Part shown: positions 32,697-42,160 of the stretch, one piece after another | How positions within the stretch are numbered: position 1 is the stretch's first letter | How the letters are laid out: each line of letters starts with the position of its first letter | Assembly: GCF_000759715.1 (NCBI RefSeq) | Contig: NZ_BBLU01000015.1 | Coordinates: forward strand, 35,607 to 99,606 | Origin: Demequina mangrovi | GTDB lineage: Bacteria; Actinomycetota; Actinomycetes; Actinomycetales; Demequinaceae | Length of the DNA: 64,000 nucleotides | Reading direction: 5' to 3' | Notes under the pieces: model-generated | What the model saw: only the letters and a program-made list of their open reading frames with translations | Databases searched by the model: none | What the model was told of the DNA's origin: nothing | Program-made: the position numbers and the translations under genes

Positions 32697-35600
32697 GTGC
32701 TCTCACGCGTCGCTGACGCGCGCCTGCGCGCGCCCGGAATCCTCGCCGGTGCGCTGCTCGCGCTGCTGCTCTCACCCCTGCTCGTCGCGCTTCCTGCGGT
32801 CCCCGCGGCCGCCGACGACGAGCCCGCCACCCCCACCGTCACGGTCGACCGGACCACCGGCCTCGACGGCACCGGCGACACCATCACCGTCACCGGCACG
32901 GGCTTCCTCCCGTCCGCGCCCGCGACCACGGGCGCGCGTCCGCCGCTCTCGGGCCGCTTCACCGGCATCTACGTCACCGTCGGCAAGTTCGCCGAGACGT
33001 GGCGGCCGAGCGAGGGCGCCGCATCGGCCGCACGCAAGAACGCGCACACCGCGTGGGCGCTGCCCGCCGAGAGCATGGCGACCGTCGGCGGCGCCGCGGC
33101 CGGCGCGGTCGAGCTCACCCCCGAGGGCACGTTCTCCGTGACCTTCGACGTCACCGACGACGCGCTCGACGAGGTCGAGGGCGACTGGGGCGTCTACACG
33201 TACGCCGCGGGCGGCGCGGTCCACGCGCCGTTCGAGACCGAGACGCCGCTGAGCTTCGCGCCGCGCGTCACCGTCACCCCGACCACCGGCCTCGACGACG
33301 TCGCGACCGTCACGGTCGAGGGCCGCAACTTCCTCACCGCCGGCGCCGCGACCACGGGCACGCGTCCGCCGCTCGCGGGCCGCTTCACCGGCGTCTACGT
33401 CGCGGCGGGCAAGTTCGCGGACGTCTGGCAGCCCACCGCGGGCGCCGCCTCGGCCGCGCGCCCGAACAGCGACGTGCGATGGGCCGTGGACGCGGCCGAC
33501 GTCGACACCATCGGCGGCACCGCCTCGGGCGCCGTCGCGATCGACGGCAGCGGGTCCTTCACCACGACCCTCGAGGTGGACAAGTCCGCGCTCGACGCAG
33601 TCGAGGGCACCTGGGGCGTCTACACGTACGCGGCCGGCGGCGCGAAGCACGCACCCTTCGAGACCGCGACGGCGCTGGACTTCGCCTCGGATGCGGCGGC
33701 ACCCGCCGGGATCACGGTCACCCCGACCACCGATCTCGCCGACGGCGACACCCTCACCGTGACCGGCGCCCTGCCCGCGCAGGTCGACGGCGCCGACACG
33801 TCGGTCTACGTCATGTACTGCGCGGCCACCGGCGGCGAGCTCGGCACCGCGGCAGGCCGGCCCTCGGGCGCCCTCTGCGACACCTCGCGCCAGCAGTGGC
33901 TCATGCACACCTCCGTCTACGGCCAGCCCACCACCGGCACCGTAGCGGACGGCGTCTGGACCTTCGAGACCACCATCGACGCCGCCGCGGCCTTCGGCGA
34001 CGTCGACTGCACCGCCGACGGCACCACCTGCGGCGTCTTCGTCCGCCTTCCGCACACCTTCGCCGGCGACCACAGCCTCGACCAGCTGGTCCCGGTCAGC
34101 TTCGCGGCGGACGATGCGGGCGACGGCTCCGGTTCCGGCGACGGCTCCGGCGATGGTTCAGGAGAGGGCTCGGGCGGCGGCGGCTCGGGCGACGGCTCGA
34201 CCACGACCACCACGGGCACCCTCGCGTGGGGCGTCGACGCGGACTTCCGCGCCTACGTCACCGGCGCGGTCGCGCACGGCAGCATCTCCGTGACGGGTGC
34301 CACCGCGAGCAAGGGCGTCTACAGCTTCACGCAGTCGGGCGGGAACGCCGACGCGACCGCGCGCACCGGCACCGCGCGCTACGCCGGCGCGGTGACGTTC
34401 ACCGGTCACGACGGCACGCTCGACACCACCCTCGCGAACCCTCGCGTCCGCTTCACCACGGCCGGGGCGACCCTCTCGGTCGACGTCGACGGCACGCGCG
34501 TCGACTTCGCGACGCTCAACCTGGGCGCGGCGACGCGCACCACCGTCGACGGTGCGGTCCGCTGGACCGCGGCGCCCGCGACGCTCACCGCCGCCGGGGC
34601 GAAGGCCTTCGGCGGCTTCTACAGCGCAGGTCGCACGCTCGACCCCGTGACGTTCACCGTCGGCGCGAGCGACGCCGTCGACACCGAGACGGGAAGCTCG
34701 TCGGGCGGCTCCTCGACCGGAGGCTCGACGTCGGGAGGCTCGTCCTCCGGCGACTCGAGCGCGGACAAGGGCGGCAGCGGCTCCGGCGGCACCGCCACCG
34801 ACACCACCACGGGCACGACGGCGACCACGACCGTCGGCCGCCTCACCTGGGGCGTCGACGCGGGCTTCCGCTCGTACGTCACGGGCCCGATCGCGCAGGG
34901 ATCCATCTCGGTGACGGGCGCGAGCGCATCGGCCGGCACGTTCACGTTCCTCCAGTCCGGTGGGAACGCCGACGCCGCGGCGCAGACCGGCACCGCGGCC
35001 TACGCGGGCGCCGTGACGTTCACGGGCCACCACGGCGAGCTCGACCTCACGGTGGCGAACCCGCGGGTCCGCCTCGGCGCCACCGGCGGGACGCTCAGCG
35101 TCGAGGTCGACGGGGTGCGCGTCGACTTCGCGACGCTCCACCTCGCCTCGGGCTCGCGCACCACGCTCGACGGCGCGGTCCGCTGGGCGAACGTCCCCGC
35201 GACCCTCACCTCCGCAGGCGCGCGGGCCTTCGACGGCTTCTACCCCGCCGGCCGCTCGCTCGACCCCGTGACGTTCACGGTCGGCACCGGGAGCACCACC
35301 ACGGTGTCGCGCACCACCACCGTCGTGGCGAGCGCGGCGACCGCCGCATCGTCCACCGACGATGTCCCGGAGACACCCCCCGCGACCACCGGCATCACCC
35401 TCGACGACGCGACGCTCGAGGCGCTGCTGCGCGGCGAGGTCGTGACGCTCGAGGTCGGCGGCTTCGCGCCCGACGAGACCGGGATCCGCGTGGTGATCTA
35501 CTCCACGCCGACCGTGCTGGCCGACGGCCTCGCCGCGGACGCCGCGGGCGTGGTCACGTGGACCGGCGCGCTCCCCGGCTCGCTCGCCGGCACCCACACC

Positions 35601-36389
35601 CTGACGTTCCAGGGCTCGGAGAGCTACGGGATCGTGCTCGACATCCCCACGCGCGCCATGTGCCTCGTGGACGATGCGACCCTCGCGTGGGGCGTGAAGG
35701 ACTCGTTCCGTGCGTACATCGAGGGCACCATCGCCAACGGTGGGTGGGAGCTCGACGGCGTCACCCAGGACGGCGGCGACTTCGTGTGGTCGGCCGGCGA
35801 CGGCGGCCTCGACACCGATCCGGTGAGCGGCGCGGTCGCCTTCGACGGCGAGGTGCGGTTCTCCGGCCACGACGGCGCGCTCACCACCACGCTGGCGAGT
35901 CCCGCGGTCGAGGTGAGCGACGGCGTCGCGACCCTGGTGGTCGACGTCGAGGGCGAGACCCAGTCCGGCGACGTCGTATCGGAGACCGCCGTGCGCTTCG
36001 CGACCCTCGACACCGCCGCCGCGACGGTCACGACCGACGGCGACACCGTCACCCTCGCGGACATCCCCGCGGTGCTCACCGCGGAGGGTGCGGCCGCGTT
36101 CGGCACCTACCCCGCGGGCGAGGAGCTCGACGCGGTCACGCTCACGCTCACCGCGCCGGACGGGTGCGGCGTGGTGGTCGCGGGCCTGCCCGCCCCCGAG
36201 GTCACGGTCGAGGACGCCACCGACGAGACCGAGGCGGCCGTCGCCGTCGAGGGCGAGGCCTCCGCGGCCGATGCCGCCGCCGAGCCCGGCGACACTGCCC
36301 CGATCGCGTGGTGGCCGTGGGCCCTCGGCGCCGGCGCCCTGCTGGTGGCCGGGCTCACGTTCGCCATCCGCCGGACCCGTCGCGGCTGA
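32697..36389 (+). CDS. Surface heme-binding protein with three HtaA domains
   Basis: A 1230-residue exported protein (GTG start, AGGAG seven bases upstream). Signal peptide residues 1-45. Residues about 45-340 hold two repeated 110-residue Ig-like modules, each with TTG(A/T)RPPL(S/A)GRFTG and GVYTYAAGGA. A third, Cys-containing module follows. Gly/Ser linkers separate three HtaA heme-binding domains at about 505-660, 715-865 and 990-1160, each opening with (L/T)(A/T)WGV(D/K)..FR(A/S)Y(V/I).G. The C terminus is one membrane helix (WWPWALGAGALLVAGLTFAI) and RRTRRG; no LPXTG is seen. In corynebacteria HtaA proteins bind hemoglobin or heme and hand it to HmuT. Here the iron box and the HmuTUV operon support the same job. 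Confidence 0.9.
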   Translation: MLSRVADARLRAPGILAGALLALLLSPLLVALPAVPAAADDEPATPTVTVDRTTGLDGTGDTITVTGTGFLPSAPATTGARPPLSGRFTGIYVTVGKFAETWRPSEGAASAARKNAHTAWALPAESMATVGGAAAGAVELTPEGTFSVTFDVTDDALDEVEGDWGVYTYAAGGAVHAPFETETPLSFAPRVTVTPTTGLDDVATVTVEGRNFLTAGAATTGTRPPLAGRFTGVYVAAGKFADVWQPTAGAASAARPNSDVRWAVDAADVDTIGGTASGAVAIDGSGSFTTTLEVDKSALDAVEGTWGVYTYAAGGAKHAPFETATALDFASDAAAPAGITVTPTTDLADGDTLTVTGALPAQVDGADTSVYVMYCAATGGELGTAAGRPSGALCDTSRQQWLMHTSVYGQPTTGTVADGVWTFETTIDAAAAFGDVDCTADGTTCGVFVRLPHTFAGDHSLDQLVPVSFAADDAGDGSGSGDGSGDGSGEGSGGGGSGDGSTTTTTGTLAWGVDADFRAYVTGAVAHGSISVTGATASKGVYSFTQSGGNADATARTGTARYAGAVTFTGHDGTLDTTLANPRVRFTTAGATLSVDVDGTRVDFATLNLGAATRTTVDGAVRWTAAPATLTAAGAKAFGGFYSAGRTLDPVTFTVGASDAVDTETGSSSGGSSTGGSTSGGSSSGDSSADKGGSGSGGTATDTTTGTTATTTVGRLTWGVDAGFRSYVTGPIAQGSISVTGASASAGTFTFLQSGGNADAAAQTGTAAYAGAVTFTGHHGELDLTVANPRVRLGATGGTLSVEVDGVRVDFATLHLASGSRTTLDGAVRWANVPATLTSAGARAFDGFYPAGRSLDPVTFTVGTGSTTTVSRTTTVVASAATAASSTDDVPETPPATTGITLDDATLEALLRGEVVTLEVGGFAPDETGIRVVIYSTPTVLADGLAADAAGVVTWTGALPGSLAGTHTLTFQGSESYGIVLDIPTRAMCLVDDATLAWGVKDSFRAYIEGTIANGGWELDGVTQDGGDFVWSAGDGGLDTDPVSGAVAFDGEVRFSGHDGALTTTLASPAVEVSDGVATLVVDVEGETQSGDVVSETAVRFATLDTAAATVTTDGDTVTLADIPAVLTAEGAAAFGTYPAGEELDAVTLTLTAPDGCGVVVAGLPAPEVTVEDATDETEAAVAVEGEASAADAAAEPGDTAPIAWWPWALGAGALLVAGLTFAIRRTRRG

Positions 36390-36408
36390 TCCCGCGCACG
36401 CACGCAGC

Positions 36409-36442
36409 AAGGCGCCCCCGACCGCATGGTCGGGGGCGCCTT
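36409..36442. terminator. Bidirectional terminator between the HtaA gene and hmuV
   Basis: AAGGCGCCCCCGACC-gcat-GGTCGGGGGCGCCTT is a perfect 15-bp stem between convergent genes; AA/TT at its ends serve both directions. Confidence 0.88.
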
Positions 36443-36476
36443 CGCGTTCCGGCGCCGGTTGCGCCGCAGGCCCGGC

Positions 36477-37247
36477 TCAGCGGCGCGGCAGCACCACGGG
36501 CAGCCGGGTATCGGGGTCGTCGATCACGCGCACGCCCAGGCCGTAGACCGCCTCGAGCAGCTCCGGCACCAGCACCTCGCGCGGCGACCCGAGGCCCGCC
36601 AGGCGCGCGCGGTCGAGCACCGCGATGCGGTCCGCGTAGGCGGCGGCGAGGCTGAGGTCGTGCACCACGACCACCACGGCGGAGCCTGCCCGGGCGAGCG
36701 CGCGGGCGAGCCCGAACACCTCCTCCTGATGGCGGATGTCGAGCGCCGCGGTGGGCTCGTCGAGCATGACGATGCGCGTGCCCTGCGCGAGCACGCGGGC
36801 GAGCGAGACGCGCGCCCGCTCTCCCCCGGACAGCGACGGGAACGCGCGGCCGGCGAGGTGCGCGACGTCGGCGCGGACGAGCGACTCCTCGATCACCGCA
36901 TCGTCCCTCTCCGCCTCGGGGCGTCCGCGCCACGGGCTGCGGCCCATCGCGACCACCTCGGCGACGGTGAAGGGGAAGGCGACCTCGTTGTCCTGCGTGA
37001 GCACCGCGCGTTCGCGCGCGAGCGCGCCCGGCTGCCACGCGGACAGGGGGCGCCCGTCGAGCTCGACGAGGCCGCCGGCGAGCGCACGCTCGCCCGACAG
37101 GGCGGACAGCAGCGTCGACTTGCCCGCGCCGTTGGGTCCGACGAGCGCGAGCAGCTCCCCATGGCGCACCTCCAGGCTGACGCCGTCGACCAGCGTCGCC
37201 GCACCCGCGCGGACCGTCACGTCGCGCGCGTGGATCGCCGCCGTCAC
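36477..37247 (-). CDS. hmuV: Heme ABC transporter ATP-binding protein
   Basis: A 256-residue ABC ATPase: Walker A LVGPNGAGKSTLLSAL near 38, Q-loop AVLTQDNEVAFPF, signature LSGGERARVSLARVL near 140, Walker B RIVMLDEPTAALD, and switch His in VVVVVHDLSLAAAYADR. The FepC/HmuV-type EVVAMGRSPWRG segment is clear. The GTG start overlaps the hmuU stop (GTGA). It powers uptake of heme through HmuU and ends the four-gene operon. Confidence 0.93.
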   Translation of the reverse strand: MTAAIHARDVTVRAGAATLVDGVSLEVRHGELLALVGPNGAGKSTLLSALSGERALAGGLVELDGRPLSAWQPGALARERAVLTQDNEVAFPFTVAEVVAMGRSPWRGRPEAERDDAVIEESLVRADVAHLAGRAFPSLSGGERARVSLARVLAQGTRIVMLDEPTAALDIRHQEEVFGLARALARAGSAVVVVVHDLSLAAAYADRIAVLDRARLAGLGSPREVLVPELLEAVYGLGVRVIDDPDTRLPVVLPRR

Positions 37248-38287
37248 GCCCAGCCCCCCGCCCGCGAGCGGGCGCGGCGCAGCAGCCAGAAGAAGAAGGG
37301 CCCGCCCACCAGCGAGGTAAGCAGACCGATCGGAAGCTCGGCGCCGGAGACGAGCGTGCGTGCGGCCACATCGGCGTACGTGAGCAGCACGGCGCCGCCG
37401 AGCGCGCTCGCGCCCAGGAGCACCCGATGCGCGGGGCCGAGCGCCATCCGCATGAGGTGCGGCACCACGAGCCCGACGAACGCGATGATGCCCGCGTACG
37501 CGACGGCCGCGCCGGTGAGCACCGCGACCACGAGGATCGACACGAGCCGGAGCCGCTCGACCCGCACGCCCAGGTGCGCGGCCGTGCGCTCGCCGAGGGC
37601 GAGGAGGTCGTAGCGCGACGCGAGCGCGAGCGCGGCGACGATGCCGACGGTCCCGAGCACGGCCACCACGGCGACCTCGTTCCAGCGGGAGCCGTTGAGG
37701 CTGCCGAGCTGCCAGAACACGATCTGCTCGCGCGCGGCCGAGTCTCCCGTGAACAGCATGAGCGCGAGCCCGGCGCCCGCGAAGGCGTTGACCGCGATGC
37801 CCGTGAGCAGCAGCGTCACCACCTCGGTGCGGCCGTTCGCGCGCGCCATGAGGTAGACGAGCATCGTCGCAGCGACACCTCCCGCGAAGGCGAGCAGCGC
37901 GAGCGAGGCGACGCTGCCGACCGCGGCCCCCGTGACGATCGCGACGGCCGCGCCCAGCGCGGCGCCCGAGGAGACGCCCACCACACCTGGCTCGGCGAGC
38001 GGATTGCCGAAGATCGCCTGCATCACCGCGCCCGCGACCGCGAGCGCGGCCCCGACGAGCACGCTCATCGCGACGCGCGGGAAGCGGATCTGCCACAGCG
38101 CCTGGTACGTGACGTCCTCGGCGGGCGCCCACGGCGTCACGATGCCGAGCCCCTCGAGGAACGCGCCCACCACCTCGGTCGGTGCGATCGACAGCTGGCC
38201 GACGGCGGCGGAGAGCAGCACCCCGAGGACGAGCGCGACGGCCAGCCCTGCACCGACGGCGACGGTGCGACGCGAGCGCGCGATCAC
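37244..38287 (-). CDS. hmuU: Heme ABC transporter permease (FecCD/BtuC family)
   Basis: A 347-residue membrane protein with about ten helices and FecCD landmarks: LWQIRFPRVAMSVLVGAALA, GAVMQAIFGNPLAEPGVVGVSSG, GIIAFVGLVVPHLMRMALGP and LPIGLLTSLVGGPFFFWLL near the C terminus. GTG start overlapping the hmuT stop (GTGA). It forms the heme channel together with HmuV and receives substrate from HmuT. Confidence 0.93.
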   Translation of the reverse strand: MIARSRRTVAVGAGLAVALVLGVLLSAAVGQLSIAPTEVVGAFLEGLGIVTPWAPAEDVTYQALWQIRFPRVAMSVLVGAALAVAGAVMQAIFGNPLAEPGVVGVSSGAALGAAVAIVTGAAVGSVASLALLAFAGGVAATMLVYLMARANGRTEVVTLLLTGIAVNAFAGAGLALMLFTGDSAAREQIVFWQLGSLNGSRWNEVAVVAVLGTVGIVAALALASRYDLLALGERTAAHLGVRVERLRLVSILVVAVLTGAAVAYAGIIAFVGLVVPHLMRMALGPAHRVLLGASALGGAVLLTYADVAARTLVSGAELPIGLLTSLVGGPFFFWLLRRARSRAGGWA

Positions 38288-39324
38288 GCGCCGTGGACCG
38301 CGGTCGCGAGCGCCGTGACGATGGCCGCGGAGCGCGGCCCGAACGCGAGGATGTCGTGGTCGTCCATGTCGACGATGCGCCGGTTCCGGCCCGCCGAGGT
38401 GAGCGCGATCGCGGGGCGCTCCTCGAGGAGCCCGTCGATCCCGCCGACCGACGCGAGCCCGTTCGTCATGACGAGGATGACGTCCGGGTCGGCGGCCAGC
38501 ATCGCCTCGTCGGTGAGCGGCTGCATCCCGGTGATCCCCGCATCGGCCGCGGCGTCGACTCCGCCGAGGGCGTCGATGAGCTCGTCCGCACCCGACTCGT
38601 CGCCGAACATGTAGTAGACGCCGGCCGAGCCGCGCAGGTACAGGAAGGCCATGCGCAGCGGCGCGTCGTCGACCGCGAGCGCGGCGACCTCCGCCGATGC
38701 CTGCGACACCTCCGCCGCGATGCGGCCGGCGAGCGCGGCTCCGGCCTCGGGCACGCCGAGGGCGTCGGCCACCTGCCGCGCGAGGGTGCCCGCACCGTCG
38801 AAGCCCGCCTCGTTCTCGACGTAGACCACGGGGATGCCGGCGTCGCGGACCTGCGCGACCGCGTCGGACGGGCCGATGCTCCCGTCGGTCACCACCACGG
38901 TCGGCTCGAGCGCGAGGACGGCCTCCGGCGTGAGCGTGTGCCCGGGGGCGGTCACCACGGCGACGTCCTCGAGCCCTGGGATCTCGGACGCGGTGTCGCG
39001 GCCGACCAGGTGGTCGCCGAGCCCGAGGCCCACGACCGTCGCCGCGATCGCTCCGCTCATGTCGACCGCGACGATGCGGCTCGCGTCGTCGACGGTCACC
39101 TCGCGGTCGCCCGCGCGCTCGCGCGACACCACCGTGACGGGCAGCGAGGGCACCGCGGCCTCCGCGACGGGTGCGACCGTCCGATCCTCGAGCGCCGCGG
39201 TGACGGGCCCGGACGCCGGCGCAGCCGCGGCCGCGGGCTCCCGCGACACGTCCGCCGTCGCGGTGCACGCCGTGAGGGCGAGGGCGAGCGTCCCGACGGC
39301 GAGCCGGGAGACGAGGCGCCGCAC
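38284..39324 (-). CDS. hmuT: Heme-binding lipoprotein of the ABC transporter (TroA/BtuF fold)
   Basis: A 346-residue lipoprotein. The signal sequence ends in a lipobox (ALALTAC). The two-lobed metal/cobalamin/heme-binding fold shows RIVAVDMSGAIAATVVGLGL, LEPTVVVTDGSIGP, then the long helix region and ITGMQPLTDEAMLAADPDVI, LTSAGRNRRIVDMD. It is encoded two bases after the heme oxygenase stop. It should collect heme from the HtaA protein at the cell surface. Confidence 0.9.
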   Translation of the reverse strand: MRRLVSRLAVGTLALALTACTATADVSREPAAAAAPASGPVTAALEDRTVAPVAEAAVPSLPVTVVSRERAGDREVTVDDASRIVAVDMSGAIAATVVGLGLGDHLVGRDTASEIPGLEDVAVVTAPGHTLTPEAVLALEPTVVVTDGSIGPSDAVAQVRDAGIPVVYVENEAGFDGAGTLARQVADALGVPEAGAALAGRIAAEVSQASAEVAALAVDDAPLRMAFLYLRGSAGVYYMFGDESGADELIDALGGVDAAADAGITGMQPLTDEAMLAADPDVILVMTNGLASVGGIDGLLEERPAIALTSAGRNRRIVDMDDHDILAFGPRSAAIVTALATAVHGA

Positions 39325-39326
39325 CG

Positions 39327-39977
39327 CTACGCCGCGAGAGGCTCGGCGGCGCCGAGCGCGTCGAAGATCGCGCCGTTGAGGTGGAAGGCGGACTTCGCCT
39401 CGGCGATCAGCACCGCCTCCTGCTCCGCGTCGAGGTCGAGCGCGTCGAGCTGCTCGCGGTACGCGCGCTTGTAGCGCACCGGCGAGTCGATCTCCTCGAA
39501 GCGGTAGAAGCCCAGCTGGGCGTCGGTCGCGCCGTAGTGGCGCGCGACCAGCTTCGCGATCGCCTGCCCGCCGGAGAGGTCGCCCAGGTAGCGCGTGTAG
39601 TGATGCGCGACGTAGCGCGGGACGTCCTGCGCCGCGATCGCGTGCAGGTGATCGACGTACGCCTGCGTCGCGGGCAGCGGCGCGTGCGCCGCCTCCCAGT
39701 CCGCCGCGCCGAGCGCGACCAGGTCCGACTCCATCGACGGCACGCGTCGCAGCGCCTCGTCCGCGAGGAAGCCCGGGTCGCCCGGCTGGGCCGCGCGGGC
39801 CTCGAGGGCGCGGTACACGTGGGTGTACTGAGCGAGGTAGCGCACGTACGCGGCGAGGTCGAGCTCGCCGCCCATGAGCCGGGTGATGAAGCCGCGGTTC
39901 TCGGTGTCGCGGTGCTCGGGTGCGGTCGCGTCGCGCAGACGCGAGGCCAGCCCGTCCGGGGACTCGGGGGTCGTCAT
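39327..39977 (-). CDS. hmuO: Heme oxygenase (biliverdin-producing, HmuO-type)
   Basis: A 216-residue enzyme of the classical heme oxygenase family. It has the proximal His in APEHRDTENRGFI near residue 20, YLAQYTHVYRALE, and HHYTRYLGDLSGGQAIAK (distal helix, LGDLSGGQ) near 135, followed by YKRAYREQLDAL. It opens heme to biliverdin, CO and Fe2+ for iron use. TAGGTT six bases before the ATG indicates a leaderless mRNA. It is the first gene of the operon hmuO-T-U-V, so import and breakdown of heme are made together. Confidence 0.95.
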   Translation of the reverse strand: MTTPESPDGLASRLRDATAPEHRDTENRGFITRLMGGELDLAAYVRYLAQYTHVYRALEARAAQPGDPGFLADEALRRVPSMESDLVALGAADWEAAHAPLPATQAYVDHLHAIAAQDVPRYVAHHYTRYLGDLSGGQAIAKLVARHYGATDAQLGFYRFEEIDSPVRYKRAYREQLDALDLDAEQEAVLIAEAKSAFHLNGAIFDALGAAEPLAA

Positions 39978-40082
39978 GGGAGCAACCTACCAATTCCGCA
40001 AGGCTCGTGTCACGAAAATCGCGCCGGACATGAAGAACCCCGGCTCGGCCACGTCTTCGGGGCCTCGCCGGGGTCACGGTAG

Positions 40083-40108
40083 GTGCGGACACGCCATTGT
40101 GTCCGCAC
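40083..40108. terminator. Intergenic hairpin (possible terminator)
   Basis: GTGCGGACAC-gccatt-GTGTCCGCAC is a perfect 10-bp stem inside the 282-bp gap between hmuO and the membrane hydrolase gene. The same gap holds ACCCCGGC...GCCGGGGT near 40033-40074 and the 8-bp inverted repeat GGCAACGT/ACGTTGCC at 40168-40201. The genes on both sides diverge, so the hairpin may be regulatory rather than a terminator. Confidence 0.4.
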
Positions 40109-40259
40109 TCGACGACGCTAGCGCGGGCAGCGGGTGCCGGAACCCGGTTTACTGAATTGTTATGGATGGCAACGTTCACATGACGAAACCTTGACGTTGC
40201 CCCGCCCGGCGCGGGACCGTCGACGGGAGACGCTGCTTCCCTGGAAGGGGGTGAGGACG

Positions 40260-42068
40260 ATGACCGGACCCGCGACCGCCGTCGACACGTCGCCCGAGCC
40301 TCCCGCGAGCGAGCCCGACGGCCCGCGCGCGGGGTCGCGGCGGCTCCGCGTGCGCACCGCCCGGACCGACCGGGGCAAGGAAGCGTCGCATCGTCCCCCG
40401 CGGCTGCTCGAGCCCACGTTCTCGGGCGTCGGCCTCGTCGTCGGGGCGTTCCTCATCGCCATCTCGCTCGGCCCCTCGCTGCTCCCCCGCATCCCTGTGG
40501 TGCAGGGCGTCGCGTCCGGCGTCTCGTTCATGGTCGGCTACGGCGCCGGCGCGGGAGCGCACGCCGTCTGGAACTACCTCCAGGTGCCCAACCTCCGCGG
40601 ACGCCCCCGCACGATCGTCGCCTGGTCGCTGCTGGCGATCATCTGGATCAGCCTGTCGCTGTCGGTGTGGCGGTGGGTGGGCTGGCAGAACGGCATCCGC
40701 CGCACCTTCGGCATGGAGGACCTCGACCCGACCGCCTGGCCCATCGTCATCGGCGTGGGTGTGCTGGTCGCCGCCGCGCTGCTGGTGATCGCGCGCGCGA
40801 TCCGCGCGGCCTTCCGGTGGGCCGACCAGCTCATGCTGAGGTTCCTTCCGCCGCGCCTCGCAGTGACCCTCGCCACCGGCGGCATGGTGATCCTGCTGTG
40901 GCTGCTGGTCTCGGGCCTCCTGGTGCGCGGGCTCTTCGCCGGCGCGAACGAGGCCTTCTCCGTGCGCGACGCCGGCGACAAGGCCGGCACCACGCTGGTG
41001 ACGTCGGATCTGAGCTCCGGGGGCGCGGGATCCCTGGTCGCCTGGGAGGACCTGGGCCGGCAGGGCCGCAGCTTCGTGTCGACCGGGCCGACGGTTCGGG
41101 AGCTCGACGCCTACGCCGAGGGCGCGGTCGAGCCGATCCGCGTCTACGTGGGGCTCAGGTCCGCCGAGACACTTGAGGAGCGCGCGCGGCTGGTGCTCGA
41201 CGAGCTGGTCCGCACCGGCGCGTTCGACCGCGAGGTCCTGGTGCTCGCCACCACGACCGGCACGGGCTTCATCGACGCGAACGCCGCCGACTCGCTCGAG
41301 TTCCTCTACGGCGGCGACACCGCGATCGCCGGCCTGCAGTACTCGTACCTGCCCAGCTGGCTCTCGCTGCTCGCGGACCAGGAGGCGGTCGCCGAGGCCT
41401 CGCTCGCGGTCTTCGACGTGGTGCACGACTACTGGGCCGACCTGCCGGCCTCGACCCGGCCCGAGCTCTACCTCTACGGGCTCTCGCTCGGCTCCGCCGG
41501 CGTCGAGGCGATCCTCACGGGACCCGACATCCTCAACGAGCCCATCGACGGCGCGCTCATGACCGGCCCGACCTTCGTCAACCTGCTCCACAACCAGCTC
41601 GAGCGCACCCGCGATCCCGGCTCGCCGTCGTGGCTTCCGGTGGTCGGCGAGGGCCGGACGGTGCGCTTCACCGGCGAGGCTGATGCCCTCGACGAGCCGA
41701 GCGCGGTCTGGGGCGAGACGCGCATCGTCTACCTCCAGCACGGCTCCGACCCCGTGGTCTTCTTCTCACCCGTGACGTTCTACCGCGAGCCCGAATGGCT
41801 CCAGGGCGACGAGCGCGCGCCCGACGTGTCCGCCGAGATGCGCTGGTTCCCGCTCATCACGGGCTGGCAGACGCTGCTCGACATGCCCGCCTCGGGCTCG
41901 GTGCCCGAGGGCTACGGCCACATGTACACCGCGGGCGCCAACCTGCGCGCGTGGGTGGGCATCACGCGGCCGAGCGAGTGGACCGACGAGGACACCGCGG
42001 AGCTCGCGGCGTACCTCGACCACCGCCGGGCGGAGCAGCAGACGCTGCTCGAGCAGCTGGGGCAGTGA
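40260..42068 (+). CDS. Membrane-anchored alpha/beta hydrolase (Abhydrolase_9 family)
   Basis: A 602-residue protein. A basic, Pro-rich cytoplasmic N terminus is followed by four to five membrane helices (GVGLVVGAFLIAISLGPSLL; TIVAWSLLAIIWISLSLSVW; PIVIGVGVLVAAALLVIA; a fourth before residue 230). The extracytoplasmic hydrolase domain has the nucleophile elbow YGLSLGSAG near 405 and a GYGHMYT His near 560. This matches the actinobacterial Abhydrolase_9_N plus Abhydrolase_9 arrangement, whose substrates are unknown. GAGGA precedes the ATG. Confidence 0.88.
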   Translation: MTGPATAVDTSPEPPASEPDGPRAGSRRLRVRTARTDRGKEASHRPPRLLEPTFSGVGLVVGAFLIAISLGPSLLPRIPVVQGVASGVSFMVGYGAGAGAHAVWNYLQVPNLRGRPRTIVAWSLLAIIWISLSLSVWRWVGWQNGIRRTFGMEDLDPTAWPIVIGVGVLVAAALLVIARAIRAAFRWADQLMLRFLPPRLAVTLATGGMVILLWLLVSGLLVRGLFAGANEAFSVRDAGDKAGTTLVTSDLSSGGAGSLVAWEDLGRQGRSFVSTGPTVRELDAYAEGAVEPIRVYVGLRSAETLEERARLVLDELVRTGAFDREVLVLATTTGTGFIDANAADSLEFLYGGDTAIAGLQYSYLPSWLSLLADQEAVAEASLAVFDVVHDYWADLPASTRPELYLYGLSLGSAGVEAILTGPDILNEPIDGALMTGPTFVNLLHNQLERTRDPGSPSWLPVVGEGRTVRFTGEADALDEPSAVWGETRIVYLQHGSDPVVFFSPVTFYREPEWLQGDERAPDVSAEMRWFPLITGWQTLLDMPASGSVPEGYGHMYTAGANLRAWVGITRPSEWTDEDTAELAAYLDHRRAEQQTLLEQLGQ

Positions 42069-42075
42069 CGCGTGA

Positions 42076-42141
42076 GCGCCCCGCTGACACGGGGGTGGAC
42101 GCACAGCGCGCTGTACGAGCACCCCCGTGCCGGCGGGGCGC
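42076..42141. terminator. Long two-part terminator hairpin between convergent genes
   Basis: GCGCCCCGC (42076-42084) pairs with GCGGGGCGC (42133-42141), and CACGGGGGT (42088-42096) pairs with ACCCCCGTG (42121-42129), forming one extended hairpin 20 bases from each gene end. Confidence 0.75.
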
Positions 42142-42160
42142 ATCAGGAGTGAGGCGACGG

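Noticed and set aside
36300..36389. Sortase anchor on the HtaA protein
   Set aside because: A C-terminal membrane helix and basic end are present, but no LPXTG or close variant precedes them.
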